The position numbers and the translations under genes were made by a program. Under the pieces are notes generated by a model, which ran no database searches, was not told the DNA's origin, and saw nothing but the letters and a program-made list of their open reading frames with translations. Shown piece by piece: positions 33,002 to 41,168 of a stretch of 41,205 bases of DNA. Source of the DNA: Desulfosporosinus metallidurans (GTDB lineage: Bacteria > Bacillota > Desulfitobacteriia > Desulfitobacteriales > Desulfitobacteriaceae); the NCBI RefSeq assembly GCF_001936615.1, contig NZ_MLBF01000043.1, positions 1 to 41,205 of the forward strand. The letters run 5' to 3'. How positions within the stretch are numbered: position 1 is the stretch's first letter; the number at the start of each line of letters is the position of its first letter.

Positions 33002-33883
33002 TTACTTGGAACCAATTCTTTCTCCCATACTTACACTACATTCCATTCCCTTTGCAGTTTGCTCTATGATATCCTTGTCAATTTTACATACATCTTTTTT
33101 TAGAAACAAGATGACGGTTGAACCACCAAACTTAAAATAACCTTTTTCATCTCCCTTTTCTACTTTTTTATTATTGTATGTTTGTATAATGGAACCTACA
33201 AAAGTAGCACCTACTTCAACATACAGTATCTCCCCAAAATTTTCTGAGTCTAGAATGCTCCATTCGCGTTTATTTGCGCAGAAGATCTTCTTGATTCGAT
33301 TTAACGAAGTAGGATTTACGGAATAGTAAAATCCTTTGATCTTTGTTGTTGGACTACAAGTTCCATGGTCCACAAAATGAAATCTGTGATAATCTGAGGG
33401 GGGCAACCTAACAATAAGGCAACTGCCTTCTGTATAGTTTGAATCTATAGAATCATGTCCTATTAGCTCTGCTAAAGAATAAGTTATCCCTTTTATCTGG
33501 ATAAGCATCTTTATATCAATGTTCTCATAAGCCAGAATTTTCCCATCACAGGGAGATATTAAAATCTTCTTATCACTCTCTATGTTAATTTTTTCCTTTT
33601 TTAATTTTCGATAGAAGAATTCATTAAAGTTATTAAAACCCTTTTCAGGCATTTCAAAGCGTGCCATATCAATCTTAAATTCGTTTACAAATTTTTTTAT
33701 TTTAATTTTGCTTATAGCTCTATCACAATAATACCCGCAAATTCTAGAAGTAATCTTTTTCTTGACAAACAGCTCTAAGATTTTCATTCCCAGAGGGGAG
33801 GAGTATATCCAATTAATATAAGATTCTCCTGCCACTAGTTCAATTTCATATTTTTCCGTTTTTCTATTATAAAACTTAATCAT
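33002..33883 (-). CDS. psd: Phosphatidylserine decarboxylase proenzyme
   Basis: Converts phosphatidylserine to phosphatidylethanolamine at the membrane. 293 residues, ATG 33883 with GAGGTAAAC. Conserved blocks: FNEFFYRKLKKE, ISPCDGKIL, RLPPSDYHRFHF, ILYVEVGATFVGSI and the autocleavage site FKFGGSTVI, where Ser forms the pyruvoyl group (GST, like the LGST of other PSDs). Length and motifs are of the long Firmicute PSD type. No pssA is adjacent. It lies downstream of the Crp/Fnr gene on the same strand, 77 bases away. Confidence 0.92.
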   Translation of the reverse strand: MIKFYNRKTEKYEIELVAGESYINWIYSSPLGMKILELFVKKKITSRICGYYCDRAISKIKIKKFVNEFKIDMARFEMPEKGFNNFNEFFYRKLKKEKINIESDKKILISPCDGKILAYENIDIKMLIQIKGITYSLAELIGHDSIDSNYTEGSCLIVRLPPSDYHRFHFVDHGTCSPTTKIKGFYYSVNPTSLNRIKKIFCANKREWSILDSENFGEILYVEVGATFVGSIIQTYNNKKVEKGDEKGYFKFGGSTVILFLKKDVCKIDKDIIEQTAKGMECSVSMGERIGSK

Positions 33884-33960
33884 GTTTACCTCATTTTTTC
33901 TTCATCATTTTTTCTAAACAATATGCCTATTAAGTAAGAAGCCTACATTCAAGCCTCTTA

Positions 33961-34656
33961 TTATAAAGCACTCATATGCTTTAAACCTTCTATATTCCTA
34001 ATTTTAACTGCAGTCAAATGAAAGTCAATAATTCCCTCATCTTTCATTTTACTCATTTCTCTTGACATGGATGGACGGGAGACATTTAGAAAATCCGAAA
34101 GTTCATTCCGATTTAACGGCAGAGTAATATTTACATCTCCTTCCCTACGATATTGTTCCAGCAAATATGTACTGATTTTCCCTCGCATACTCTTGATCGT
34201 AAGATATTCAACCTTCTTGTTCAACATCATCGCTCTCTCAGAGATTACCCTTAAGAAATTCTGAATAAGAGTCCTGTGCCATGAGCACATCCTGTCACAT
34301 TCCCCGACAATTTTTCCCCTCGGCAAGAAGAGAACTACACAAGTCTCTTGTGCCTGAACAGTTGCTGGCCAGTTCATTTGGCTGGAAAAGGCTATTATTT
34401 CGCCGAAAATATCCCCTTGCTTCAGAAGTGTCATCACAATCCTGTTCCCTTCAGCATTCTCTTTACTAACCGTTGCTGCACCCTTAAGAACTATGCCAAC
34501 GCTTTCATAAGGATCCCCACCGGTTACTATATAATCGTTTCTGTTGTAACTGCACACCCTAGGCTTCAAGCAATTAAGCATGGCTAGAATATCAACTCTT
34601 TCAATCCCTTGGAATAAGCTCGTTTTTGAAACTTCTTCAAGATATTTTTCAAACAT
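33961..34656 (-). CDS. Crp/Fnr-family transcription regulator
   Basis: The start is taken at ATG 34656 (AAGGCGG at eight bases); ATG 34662 is less well spaced. 231 residues: N-terminal cyclic-nucleotide-binding fold (NDYIVTGGDPYESVGIVLKG, KQGDIFGEIIAF), long dimer helix, and winged HTH (LNRNELSDFLNVSRPSMSRE, about 175-195). Cys residues at CLKPRVC and DRMCSW are not in FNR positions. It is divergently transcribed from a ferredoxin gene; the shared promoter contains a GTATC-N4-GATAC palindrome, the likely binding site. Confidence 0.85.
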   Translation of the reverse strand: MFEKYLEEVSKTSLFQGIERVDILAMLNCLKPRVCSYNRNDYIVTGGDPYESVGIVLKGAATVSKENAEGNRIVMTLLKQGDIFGEIIAFSSQMNWPATVQAQETCVVLFLPRGKIVGECDRMCSWHRTLIQNFLRVISERAMMLNKKVEYLTIKSMRGKISTYLLEQYRREGDVNITLPLNRNELSDFLNVSRPSMSREMSKMKDEGIIDFHLTAVKIRNIEGLKHMSAL

Positions 34657-34677
34657 TTTCATCACCGCCTTGTTTAT

Positions 34678-34691
34678 GTATCCTCAGATAC
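34678..34691 (+). promoter_or_regulatory. Crp/Fnr operator GTATC-CTCA-GATAC
   Basis: Perfect 5-4-5 inverted repeat. It is centred at 34684.5, about 41.5 bases upstream of the start expected from the -10 box at 34714-34719, the class II activator position. On the other side it lies about 20 bases before the regulator's start codon, so it could also autorepress. Confidence 0.65.
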
Positions 34692-34713
34692 CGACTTAGT
34701 TCTTTTATTGTAA

Positions 34714-34719
34714 TATAAT
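34714..34719 (+). promoter_or_regulatory. -10 box TATAAT of the ferredoxin gene
   Basis: Consensus TATAAT, but the -35 position 17 bases upstream (around CGACTT) has no consensus. A strong -10 with a poor -35 fits an activator-dependent promoter. The transcription start would be near 34726, 33 bases before the ATG. Confidence 0.6.
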
Positions 34720-34758
34720 GAAGCTGTTAAAACAAATCGTTTGAAAGGGGTTCTAAGC

Positions 34759-35475
34759 ATGAAACGAAGCATAATAAAAATAGATGAATCCAAATGTAAC
34801 GGCTGCGGCCTTTGCGTGACTGCCTGTCACGAAGGAGCCTTACAACTCATTGACGGAAAAGCACGTCTTATTTCCGAAAGTTATTGTGACGGTCTTGGTG
34901 ACTGTCTGCCTGAGTGCCCGACCGGAGCTATCGTCCTTGAGAAACGTGAAACGGCCGAATATGACGAAGAGGCGGTCAAGAAGCATATAGAGAAAAGCAA
35001 GCCTCAGCCTGAAGCTGCTCTTCCCTGTGGTTGCCCTGGTACCCAAGCAAAACTGCTTGCCAAAAAGCAACTTGAATCCACACCCGTTCTCGCCAATGAA
35101 AACTTACACTCCCAGCTTGGTCAGTGGCCCTGCCAGTTAAAACTAGTACCCATAAACGCATCTTACTTAGATAACGCTCACTTACTGATCGCAGCTGACT
35201 GCACAGCCTTTGCCTACCCGAACATTCACCAAACGTTCATGCGCAATAAAATTACTCTGATAGCCTGTCCCAAACTAGATGACATTGATTATTCAGAAAA
35301 GCTGACTGCGATACTGAAGCAACACGAAATAAAAAGCGTCACAATATTAAAAATGGAAGTCCCCTGCTGTGGAGGGATTCTTCAAGCTGTAAAGAAAGCC
35401 TTGTCAAACAGCGGAAAAATGATTCCCTGGAATGTTGTAACAATCTCAACCGATGGAAGAATTTTAGAAGATTAA
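34759..35475 (+). CDS. 4Fe-4S ferredoxin-type protein with C-terminal Cys-rich domain
   Basis: ATG 34759 follows AAAGGGG; an upstream in-frame TTG is less likely. 238 residues. The N-terminal 2[4Fe-4S] ferredoxin domain has CNGCGLCVTACHEGA and CDGLGDCLPECPTGA (the second motif is spaced CxxxxxCxxxCP). The middle holds PCGCPG, and the C-terminal half has DCTAF, ACPKLDD and VPCCGG, probably another metal or redox site. Proteins of this architecture are common in Clostridia next to Crp/Fnr regulators and hybrid-cluster protein genes. Here it is alone with its divergent regulator. It probably works in anaerobic electron transfer or redox-stress defence. Confidence 0.85.
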   Translation: MKRSIIKIDESKCNGCGLCVTACHEGALQLIDGKARLISESYCDGLGDCLPECPTGAIVLEKRETAEYDEEAVKKHIEKSKPQPEAALPCGCPGTQAKLLAKKQLESTPVLANENLHSQLGQWPCQLKLVPINASYLDNAHLLIAADCTAFAYPNIHQTFMRNKITLIACPKLDDIDYSEKLTAILKQHEIKSVTILKMEVPCCGGILQAVKKALSNSGKMIPWNVVTISTDGRILED

Positions 35476-35493
35476 TTTCAGTGAGCTATCGCT

Positions 35494-35541
35494 AAAACAG
35501 GTGGATAGATAAGCTTAGACAAGCATCTATCCACCTGTTTT
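35494..35541. terminator. Strong terminator after the ferredoxin gene
   Basis: Perfect 17-bp stem, AAAACAGGTGGATAGAT with its complement ATCTATCCACCTGTTTT, followed by ATTTTAC. Likely bidirectional. Confidence 0.93.
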
Positions 35542-35549
35542 ATTTTACA

Positions 35550-35813
35550 TTATCTTCGTGAGATAATACCAACCATGTTTAGCCCAAAGACATTAGAATC
35601 TTTGCTTACAACTCTGTTTTTACCCTTACTTTTGGCTTGGTATAATGCCTCATCTGCTCGCTTTAAAAATTCATCCCCTGCTCTGTCAAGGGAAGCGCAT
35701 CTAAAATTCCCTCCCTTGTAAGATAGATATAGGGATAAGGTTACAAAACCAACCCGAATGTTCTTTGACAACTTACTTTTTGACATTCTTCCTAAGTGGA
35801 TGCTCTGATTCAT
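35550..35813 (-). pseudogene. C-terminal fragment of a GGDEF protein
   Basis: VGFVTLSLYLSYKGGNFRCA followed by FLKRADEALYQAKSKGKNRV is the end of a GGDEF domain (RADEALYxAKxxGKNRV). The catalytic GGDEF loop is absent. It directly adjoins the IS110 fragment. Confidence 0.8.
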
Positions 35814-35836
35814 TCTGTTCGAAAGGTTGTGTTCCC

Positions 35837-36343
35837 TTGTCCCAGTTTCTTAACGATTTCGTGGTCGGAATCGATGTTTCTTTCGAATTCTCTATTGTCG
35901 CCATGCTAGCACCAACTGGGGAACTTATCCGTAAACCGTTTAGGATTGATCATTAATCCTACCGGCTTTCGCAAACTGCACGATATTCTTAAAAAAGAAG
36001 AAGAGCGGTTAAATCGAAAGCCCATCTACTTCGTAGAATCTACGGGTATCTTTCATTTACCACTCTTCTTGAGATCGAATGACCTCAAAGGTTTTGTGCT
36101 AAACCCTTTGTGTAGCCTTAAGGCCGAGGATATGCTCGCTTTCATCCCTCCTATTCCGGGGGTGAATCAGGAGCAGGAGTACAGGAAACTGGAGCCACAT
36201 GGGTGCTCTCTGCCGAAGGTAAAACTATTGCTGATGCCGAGAGTGACTTATCCAAGGTGGTCAAACAACAGATCACACTTACCCTGGAGAAAGCCCAAAA
36301 ACAACGTACCCATCTCAACGCATGGCTCGAACAACTTCGCTAA
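35837..36343 (+). pseudogene. IS110-family transposase fragment (frameshifted, chimeric 3' end)
   Basis: TTG 35837 reads LSQFLNDFVVGIDVSFEFSI with the first Asp of the DEDD fold (GIDVS); one extra T near 35953 shifts the frame, and NPTGFRKLHDILKKEEERLN, then FVESTGIFHLPLFLRS (Glu of DEDD) continue. After VLNPL the sequence no longer resembles IS110. Another frame further on, LSAEGKTIADAESDLSKVVK and TLEKAQKQRTHLNAWLEQLR, ends at 36343 and is of unknown origin. A 32-base stretch at 36115-36146 nearly matches one near 6003. Confidence 0.7.
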
Positions 36344-36433
36344 GCAAATAAAAGCGAAAAGACCTTTCGCGCCTATAGCCATGGCTTCCCGAAATATCTT
36401 AATCACACCCCTACCATGGTGTAAGTAAGTTTA

Positions 36434-36457
36434 CCCGGCACTAGGCCGGGATTTTTT
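36434..36457 (+). terminator. Rho-independent terminator
   Basis: CCCGGC / GCCGGG stem, loop ACTAG, then ATTTTTT. Confidence 0.85.
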
Positions 36458-36503
36458 AGTTATAGGCTTTATTAAAAAGATGTGCTAACTCGGCGGTGGA
36501 TGT

Positions 36504-36770
36504 TTGACCCCCATAAGCATGGGCGTGAGCAAATCATTCCTCCGTAATCGCCATCTGGCCGGAGCTTATATAGTACGAGCTACAATGCATGCCGGTTTTA
36601 TGAGCGTGTTGACTTATCTACCATTTAGACTTAGCCAAGCACCATATCGATTGAGTAATTCACAGATAAGTTTCATCTATATACTCTATTTACTTGGAGC
36701 TTTAGTAGCTCCACGAGCCGGTCGTTTGTCCGATCGCCTAGACGTCGTTACGTTCTTGGCTTCGAATCTA
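36504..36770 (+). pseudogene. Fragment of a major-facilitator transporter
   Basis: FLRNRHLAGAYIVRATMHAG leads into FMSVLTYLPFRLSQAPYRLS and SFIYILYLLGALVAPRAGRL SDRLD, a two-helix MFS segment with the GxLSDR loop motif. The rest of the ~400-residue transporter is missing on both sides. It overlaps the 3' end of the deacetylase gene. Confidence 0.7.
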
Positions 36771-37482
36771 GATGAAATAATTCCCTAAGCGTCACAAAGC
36801 GGTAACCATTAACTCGTAGTTGGTCTATCACCTGTTCTAGCGCTTTAACCGTTTGACTCCGCATACCGCCGCCATCGTGAAAAAGAACTATTGCGCCTGG
36901 GAACACATTAGAAAGTACGTTTTTCTTGATGCGATTAACACCTGGTTTACGCCAATCTCTGCTATCTGCGCTCCAAAGGATAACTTCATAGCCGTTTCTG
37001 TTAATAATCTCTGTTTGACTTTTTAATGTGAATCCCCCTGGCGGACGATAAAAATAAGTATGAATGCCAGTCGCCGCATATACAGCTTTATCGGTGCGCC
37101 TAATTTCATCGAGTGTCTTACTCTGAGAATAACGCTGAGAATAATCGTGGGTATATCCATGGTTGCCAATCTCATGTCCTTCCTTGAGCATTCGACGCAA
37201 TAAATCTGGGTTTGCTTCTACGCATTCTCCTAAGACAAAAAATGTTGCTCCTACCTGTTTCTTTTTTAGAATATCAAGGATTGGCCCTGTATAAGCAGGA
37301 TCAGGACCGTCGTCGAAAGTAAGCACAACCACTTTTTCTTGAGTTTGATCGATGAAATTGGTAGGTATTGGTTCTAGAGATGGTACGACCCCTAACCATA
37401 AGACATACGTCAAAGAGATTGCAAGTATAACGAATGATATTATAAAAGTGATTTTTGGTCTTCGTAACACTAAAATCTTCAT
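36748..37482 (-). CDS. Polysaccharide deacetylase (CE4, NodB-like)
   Basis: 244 residues. An N-terminal membrane anchor (ITFIISFVILAISLTYVLWL) places the enzyme outside the membrane. NodB motifs are complete: VLTFDDGPDP (motif 1, catalytic base and metal Asp), GNHGYTHDY (motif 2, HxxxH metal ligands), YFYRPPGGFT (motif 3), WSADSRDWRKP (motif 4) and IVLFHDGGG (motif 5, His). It deacetylates N-acetylated wall glycans, probably peptidoglycan; PdaA/PdaB-like sporulation roles are possible. Its stop lies within the MFS remnant, so that end was joined by rearrangement. Confidence 0.92.
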   Translation of the reverse strand: MKILVLRRPKITFIISFVILAISLTYVLWLGVVPSLEPIPTNFIDQTQEKVVVLTFDDGPDPAYTGPILDILKKKQVGATFFVLGECVEANPDLLRRMLKEGHEIGNHGYTHDYSQRYSQSKTLDEIRRTDKAVYAATGIHTYFYRPPGGFTLKSQTEIINRNGYEVILWSADSRDWRKPGVNRIKKNVLSNVFPGAIVLFHDGGGMRSQTVKALEQVIDQLRVNGYRFVTLRELFHLDSKPRT

Positions 37483-37557
37483 TGCAGCACTCCTTCTTGT
37501 TATAAATTATTATGAGTGCCTATTGATTTCAAGTACCCTAGCGCTAAAACTGGGGCT

Positions 37558-37752
37558 TTACTTAAAAGCGTATACTATTAAGACAGAGAGCAAGATTTCC
37601 AGCGTCATCTCACGTTCGGCAAGTTCCTCAGTGCTTGCTAGCGGTGCGAAAGGCTGTTCTTCATCAGGATGGTCAGACTCAGCAGAGATTATACTGCTGA
37701 GCCTTTCAAGTTGCCCCTTATGGTACATATTCCATCTTACCCAGACACCCAA
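37558..37752 (-). CDS. Possible small protein, unknown
   Basis: An open frame; a likely start is the internal ATG near 37728 (MYHKGQLERLSSIISAES). The charged middle (DHPDEEQPFAP, TEELAEREM) and hydrophobic C-terminus (LEILLSVLIVYAFK) look protein-like. No clear RBS and no family. It could be a remnant or chance. Confidence 0.3.
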   Translation of the reverse strand: MGVWVRWNMYHKGQLERLSSIISAESDHPDEEQPFAPLASTEELAEREMTLEILLSVLIVYAFK

Positions 37753-37872
37753 TCCGCAACATCCGGATAGTTAATTCTCAAGGCCACCTGACTTCAAACA
37801 GCGTCCTAATTGCTGGTGATCACGCTTACCGACATTGACGGATGGCGTGACAATTTTCGTGGGGTGAGCATT

Positions 37873-37891
37873 GGGTACCATTTTGGTACCC
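37873..37891. repeat. Palindrome GGGTACCA / TGGTACCC
   Basis: Eight-base arms around TTT, 123 bases before the FAD/Rieske start codon. Could be an operator or weak terminator. Confidence 0.5.
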
Positions 37892-38013
37892 GTTAGCTTG
37901 AGCGAATCCAACCTCAGAATGAGAATATACTGAATGCCGGTTTTTAACATAAAATAGAACCCTTATACAAATACTTAATTCTATAGTAAACATTAAAACA
38001 CAGGAGGAAAAAC

Positions 38014-39579
38014 ATGAATATAGAAGAACAAAAGAACTTTAAACAGCCACCCCAGTCTTATTGGATGGCTTCTACGCTCCAAACTGAGTATCCAACTTTA
38101 AATGAGGATATAAAAGTTGATATTGCAATTATCGGAGGTGGTATTACCGGAATCTCCTGTGCCTACATGCTTAATAAAGAAGGGATAAAAACAGCAATCA
38201 TTGAGGCTGATCGTATTCTACAAGGTACAACCGGGCATACGACAGCAAAAATCACCTCCCAGCATGGACTGATCTATAGTAAAATAAAACATCAAATGAG
38301 TGAGGAATTTGCCAACCAATACGCTGATGCAAACGAGTCTGCTATCCGTATGATTGAAACGATAGCCAATGATAATCAAATCAAGTGTGATTTTATTCCT
38401 CAATCTGCCTATATATATTCATTACAAAGTGAGTATATTGATAAGATAAGTGATGAAGCAAAAGTCGCCTCTTCACTTGGGATTAAAGCTACTTTCCTGG
38501 ATGAAATACCCTTGTCCTTTCCTGTAAAGGCGGCTGTGCGTTTTGATAATCAAGCTCAATTTCATCCACGTAAATTTTTGCTGACTCTTGCTAAAGATTT
38601 TATAAATAGTGGCGGCAATATATTTGAACAAAGTCGCGTTGTTGATATAGAAGATGAAGGCGCCTATGTAATCAGGACGAATCGAGGAAAAAAAGTCACT
38701 GCTGAAAAACTAATTATTGCCTCCCACTACCCTTGTTATAATAAAACCGGACTATATTTCACCAGAATTTACCAGAATAGGTCATATGTAGTTGCTATTA
38801 AGGCAAGAGAAAATTATCCGGGCGGGATATATATAGCAGCTGAAGAATCCGGTCACTCACTTCGTAATCAAATGTCTGATAATGGTGAATTGATATTAGT
38901 AGGCGGTGAACAGCATAAAACTGGGCAGGGTGAGGATACATCCAAAAACTATGAAGCATTAATAGATTTTTCTAATGAAATTTATACAGTAGAGGATATT
39001 CCTTATCGATGGTCTACCCAAGATTGCATGACTTTGGATGGGCTCCCTTTTGTGGGACATTTCACATCAAAAACTCCAAATATGTATATTGCAACTGGTT
39101 ACGGCAAGTGGGGAATGACCAACAGTATAGCTTCCGCAATGATTTTAAGGGACTTAATAATTAGTGGAAAAAGTCCTTGGCAAGATGTATATAACCCCTC
39201 ACGTCAAACCATATCCGCTTCCGCCAAGAATTTTGTTATTGAAAATCTTAATGTTGCAGATAAACTAATAGCGGGAAAAGTTTCTCCGTTGCCGGAGCAT
39301 GTTGAAATTAAACCCGGTAAAGGAGAAATAATTGAAGCAAATGGAGAAAGAGCTGGAGCACATAGGGATGAACAAGGTACATTACACGTCGTAGATACAA
39401 CATGTACACATATGGGCTGTGAATTAAAGTGGAATTCTGCTGAAAAATCCTGGGATTGCCCTTGCCATGGCTCAAGGTTTTCCTATGAAGGAGATATAAT
39501 TGAAGGACCTGCAGTTAAACCCTTAGATTTCCACAAGGATGTAAACACAATTGAAAAGTTAATCAAAGACCATTTTTAA
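38014..39579 (+). CDS. FAD-dependent oxidoreductase with C-terminal Rieske [2Fe-2S] domain (YhfW-like)
   Basis: 521 residues, AGGAGG RBS. The N-terminal DAO-type FAD domain has IAIIGGGITGISCAYMLNKE (GxGxxG dinucleotide fold, about 38-57) and IIEADRILQGTTGHTTAKIT (the covalent/contact loop typical of glycine oxidase-like enzymes). GYGKWGMTNS near residue 365 closes the FAD site. The C-terminal Rieske domain (about 430-515) shows CTHMGCELKW and CPCHGSRFS, with all two Cys and two His ligands. The family resembles Bacillus YhfW; the substrate is unknown. The gene is monocistronic by spacing. Confidence 0.9.
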   Translation: MNIEEQKNFKQPPQSYWMASTLQTEYPTLNEDIKVDIAIIGGGITGISCAYMLNKEGIKTAIIEADRILQGTTGHTTAKITSQHGLIYSKIKHQMSEEFANQYADANESAIRMIETIANDNQIKCDFIPQSAYIYSLQSEYIDKISDEAKVASSLGIKATFLDEIPLSFPVKAAVRFDNQAQFHPRKFLLTLAKDFINSGGNIFEQSRVVDIEDEGAYVIRTNRGKKVTAEKLIIASHYPCYNKTGLYFTRIYQNRSYVVAIKARENYPGGIYIAAEESGHSLRNQMSDNGELILVGGEQHKTGQGEDTSKNYEALIDFSNEIYTVEDIPYRWSTQDCMTLDGLPFVGHFTSKTPNMYIATGYGKWGMTNSIASAMILRDLIISGKSPWQDVYNPSRQTISASAKNFVIENLNVADKLIAGKVSPLPEHVEIKPGKGEIIEANGERAGAHRDEQGTLHVVDTTCTHMGCELKWNSAEKSWDCPCHGSRFSYEGDIIEGPAVKPLDFHKDVNTIEKLIKDHF

Positions 39580-39863
39580 TGGAATTATCGGATTAGAAGG
39601 GACCTTCACATGAGGTAGCTTATTAAAATTGTTTTATCAACCTTAAAAGCACTTTACAGATAACTCGGTAACCGGATGTTTCTACTTCCGTTTCATTTTA
39701 TTTATTAAATAAAAAGTTATAAAACCAAAGGCATGTCTACCGGGAGGGGGCTTTGCCTCCTTTTATCCAACTCCCCGGAATGTCGGAGTAGCAAAACGCA
39801 CCACATAACGCTGTGACTTTCAGATTCGCTAGCGGAAAAATTTGGGTGAAGGGGGTTACCGTT

Positions 39864-40001
39864 TTGGACAACCACGAAGTTATTGAGCAAACACTGGCCA
39901 ACTACGAAGCAGCTAATGACGCCTTATTAACCATTTGGGAACAGCTAGATCCGGGTACACTTTGCACCCAAGTAAAAGTTAACATAACTCCAATCTTTTA
40001 G
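39864..40001 (+). CDS. Small protein, 45 aa, unknown
   Basis: TTG 39864 has GAAGGGGG about nine bases upstream. The sequence (M)DNHEVIEQTLANYEAANDAL continues with LTIWEQLDPGTLCTQVKVNI and TPIF. No TM segment. It lies 73 bases before another small ORF on the same strand. The family is not recognised; modest support only. Confidence 0.4.
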   Translation: MDNHEVIEQTLANYEAANDALLTIWEQLDPGTLCTQVKVNITPIF

Positions 40002-40073
40002 CAAAGTGGGGAACTTCTTACCTGGAAATGTTCAAGAGGTCTGCTAGCATAAAAGGAGGCATAGCCAAAAAAC

Positions 40074-40316
40074 ATGACTAATTACACCCCTACCGATATC
40101 CTCAATTTTATAAAAGAGTTACTTAAGGACGATACTAACCTAGTGAGTGTGACTATGAACCCTCAAAATGAACCCTTGCAAACCGAAGCGGGTACTACTG
40201 TATTGTTAGTCCAGAATGCTATTAAAATTGAGTTTAAAGACATCAACAAATCAGATTGTTTTCGTTGCATTGACATAAAAAAAAGATGTAATTATATCCC
40301 TACACCTCAGAGTTAG
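40074..40316 (+). CDS. Small protein, 80 aa, with a degraded paralogue at 19732
   Basis: ATG 40074, with AAAGGAGG 17 bases upstream. MTNYTPTDILNFIKELLKDD, then NEPLQTEAGTTVLLVQNAIK, IEFKDINKSDCFRCIDIKKR. The centre (NEPL to KIEFKD) is homologous to the fragment at 19732-19848, which suggests a real family. CFRC near the end might bind metal. The function is unknown. Confidence 0.5.
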   Translation: MTNYTPTDILNFIKELLKDDTNLVSVTMNPQNEPLQTEAGTTVLLVQNAIKIEFKDINKSDCFRCIDIKKRCNYIPTPQS

Positions 40317-40550
40317 TTGCATTAGATTTAAAGCAGCTGGAAATAATGTTTAGAGAAGTAAATCCCTTAAGAATAACTCAGCACAGGTGTTGTCCATAAA
40401 AATTCTGTTGATCGAGTTGCGGATGTAATAATAAGTCTGTGCAATTATCAATTCCAATAAAGTAGAAGAAACACTTGATTTTGATACCATATATTATGCT
40501 TAAATTAAAATTTCCCTTTTAAACTTACTAACTGGAGGAGTTAAGTCATT

Positions 40551-41168
40551 ATGCCGTTACGGACTTTTTTGTTAAAAGGTAGTTGGATGTTATTAATTCC
40601 ATTAATAAATTCAATATATTTACTCCTTAACCATAGCAACGAACATGTTCATATGCTTGTTACTGTATTTGATAAAAGTATTCCTTTTAAACAGTTATTT
40701 GTTGTACCGTATATCTCATGGTTCGGGTTAATTTTTATAGCATTAATCTGGTTTATGTATCAGGATTTTAAGTTATATATATTTAGTATTATCTCAATTA
40801 TTTTAGGCTTGCTAATAAGCTTCATAATATTTTTTCTATTTCAGACTACAGTTCCAAGACCTGAGATTCTTGGCGATGATATTTCTTCTCAGCTTACTAG
40901 ATTTATCTATACGTTAGATAACCCTTTTAACGCTTTTCCTAGTATACATGTTTTAACAAGTTATATTATCTTCCTGGGATGTCAGCAGACTAAAGGCCAT
41001 TTTCCGAAGATTTCATTAGTAATCCAAGGAGAAACTATTCTAGTAATCTTAGCGACATTATTCTTAAAACAACATACTCTTCTCGATGTATTAGGCGGAC
41101 TGATACTTGGTGGAAGCTTATTTAAAATTGTTGATTGGTTTGAGGGTGCATTTTATTATAATAAATGA
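40551..41168 (+). CDS. PAP2-superfamily membrane phosphatase
   Basis: 205 residues with GGAGG 15 bases upstream. Five or six TM helices (WMLLIPLINSIYLLL, YISWFGLIFIALIWFMY, FSIISIILGLLISFIIFFLF and later ones). PAP2 catalytic motifs are present though slightly altered: TVPRPEI (motif 1 region, RP), NAFPSIHVLTS (motif 2, PS-x-H) and KQHTLLDVLGG (motif 3, H-x3-D). It probably dephosphorylates lipid phosphates such as undecaprenyl pyrophosphate or phosphatidic acid. It is near the window end, with no partner gene visible. Confidence 0.82.
   Translation: MPLRTFLLKGSWMLLIPLINSIYLLLNHSNEHVHMLVTVFDKSIPFKQLFVVPYISWFGLIFIALIWFMYQDFKLYIFSIISIILGLLISFIIFFLFQTTVPRPEILGDDISSQLTRFIYTLDNPFNAFPSIHVLTSYIIFLGCQQTKGHFPKISLVIQGETILVILATLFLKQHTLLDVLGGLILGGSLFKIVDWFEGAFYYNK

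Larger units (their letters stand above)
37483..38013. other. Intergenic region upstream of the FAD/Rieske gene
   Basis: Holds a low-confidence frame (37558-37752, minus) and the palindrome GGGTACCA-TTT-TGGTACCC at 37873-37891. The RBS AGGAGG precedes 38014. No promoter with consensus -35 was found. Confidence 0.4.
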
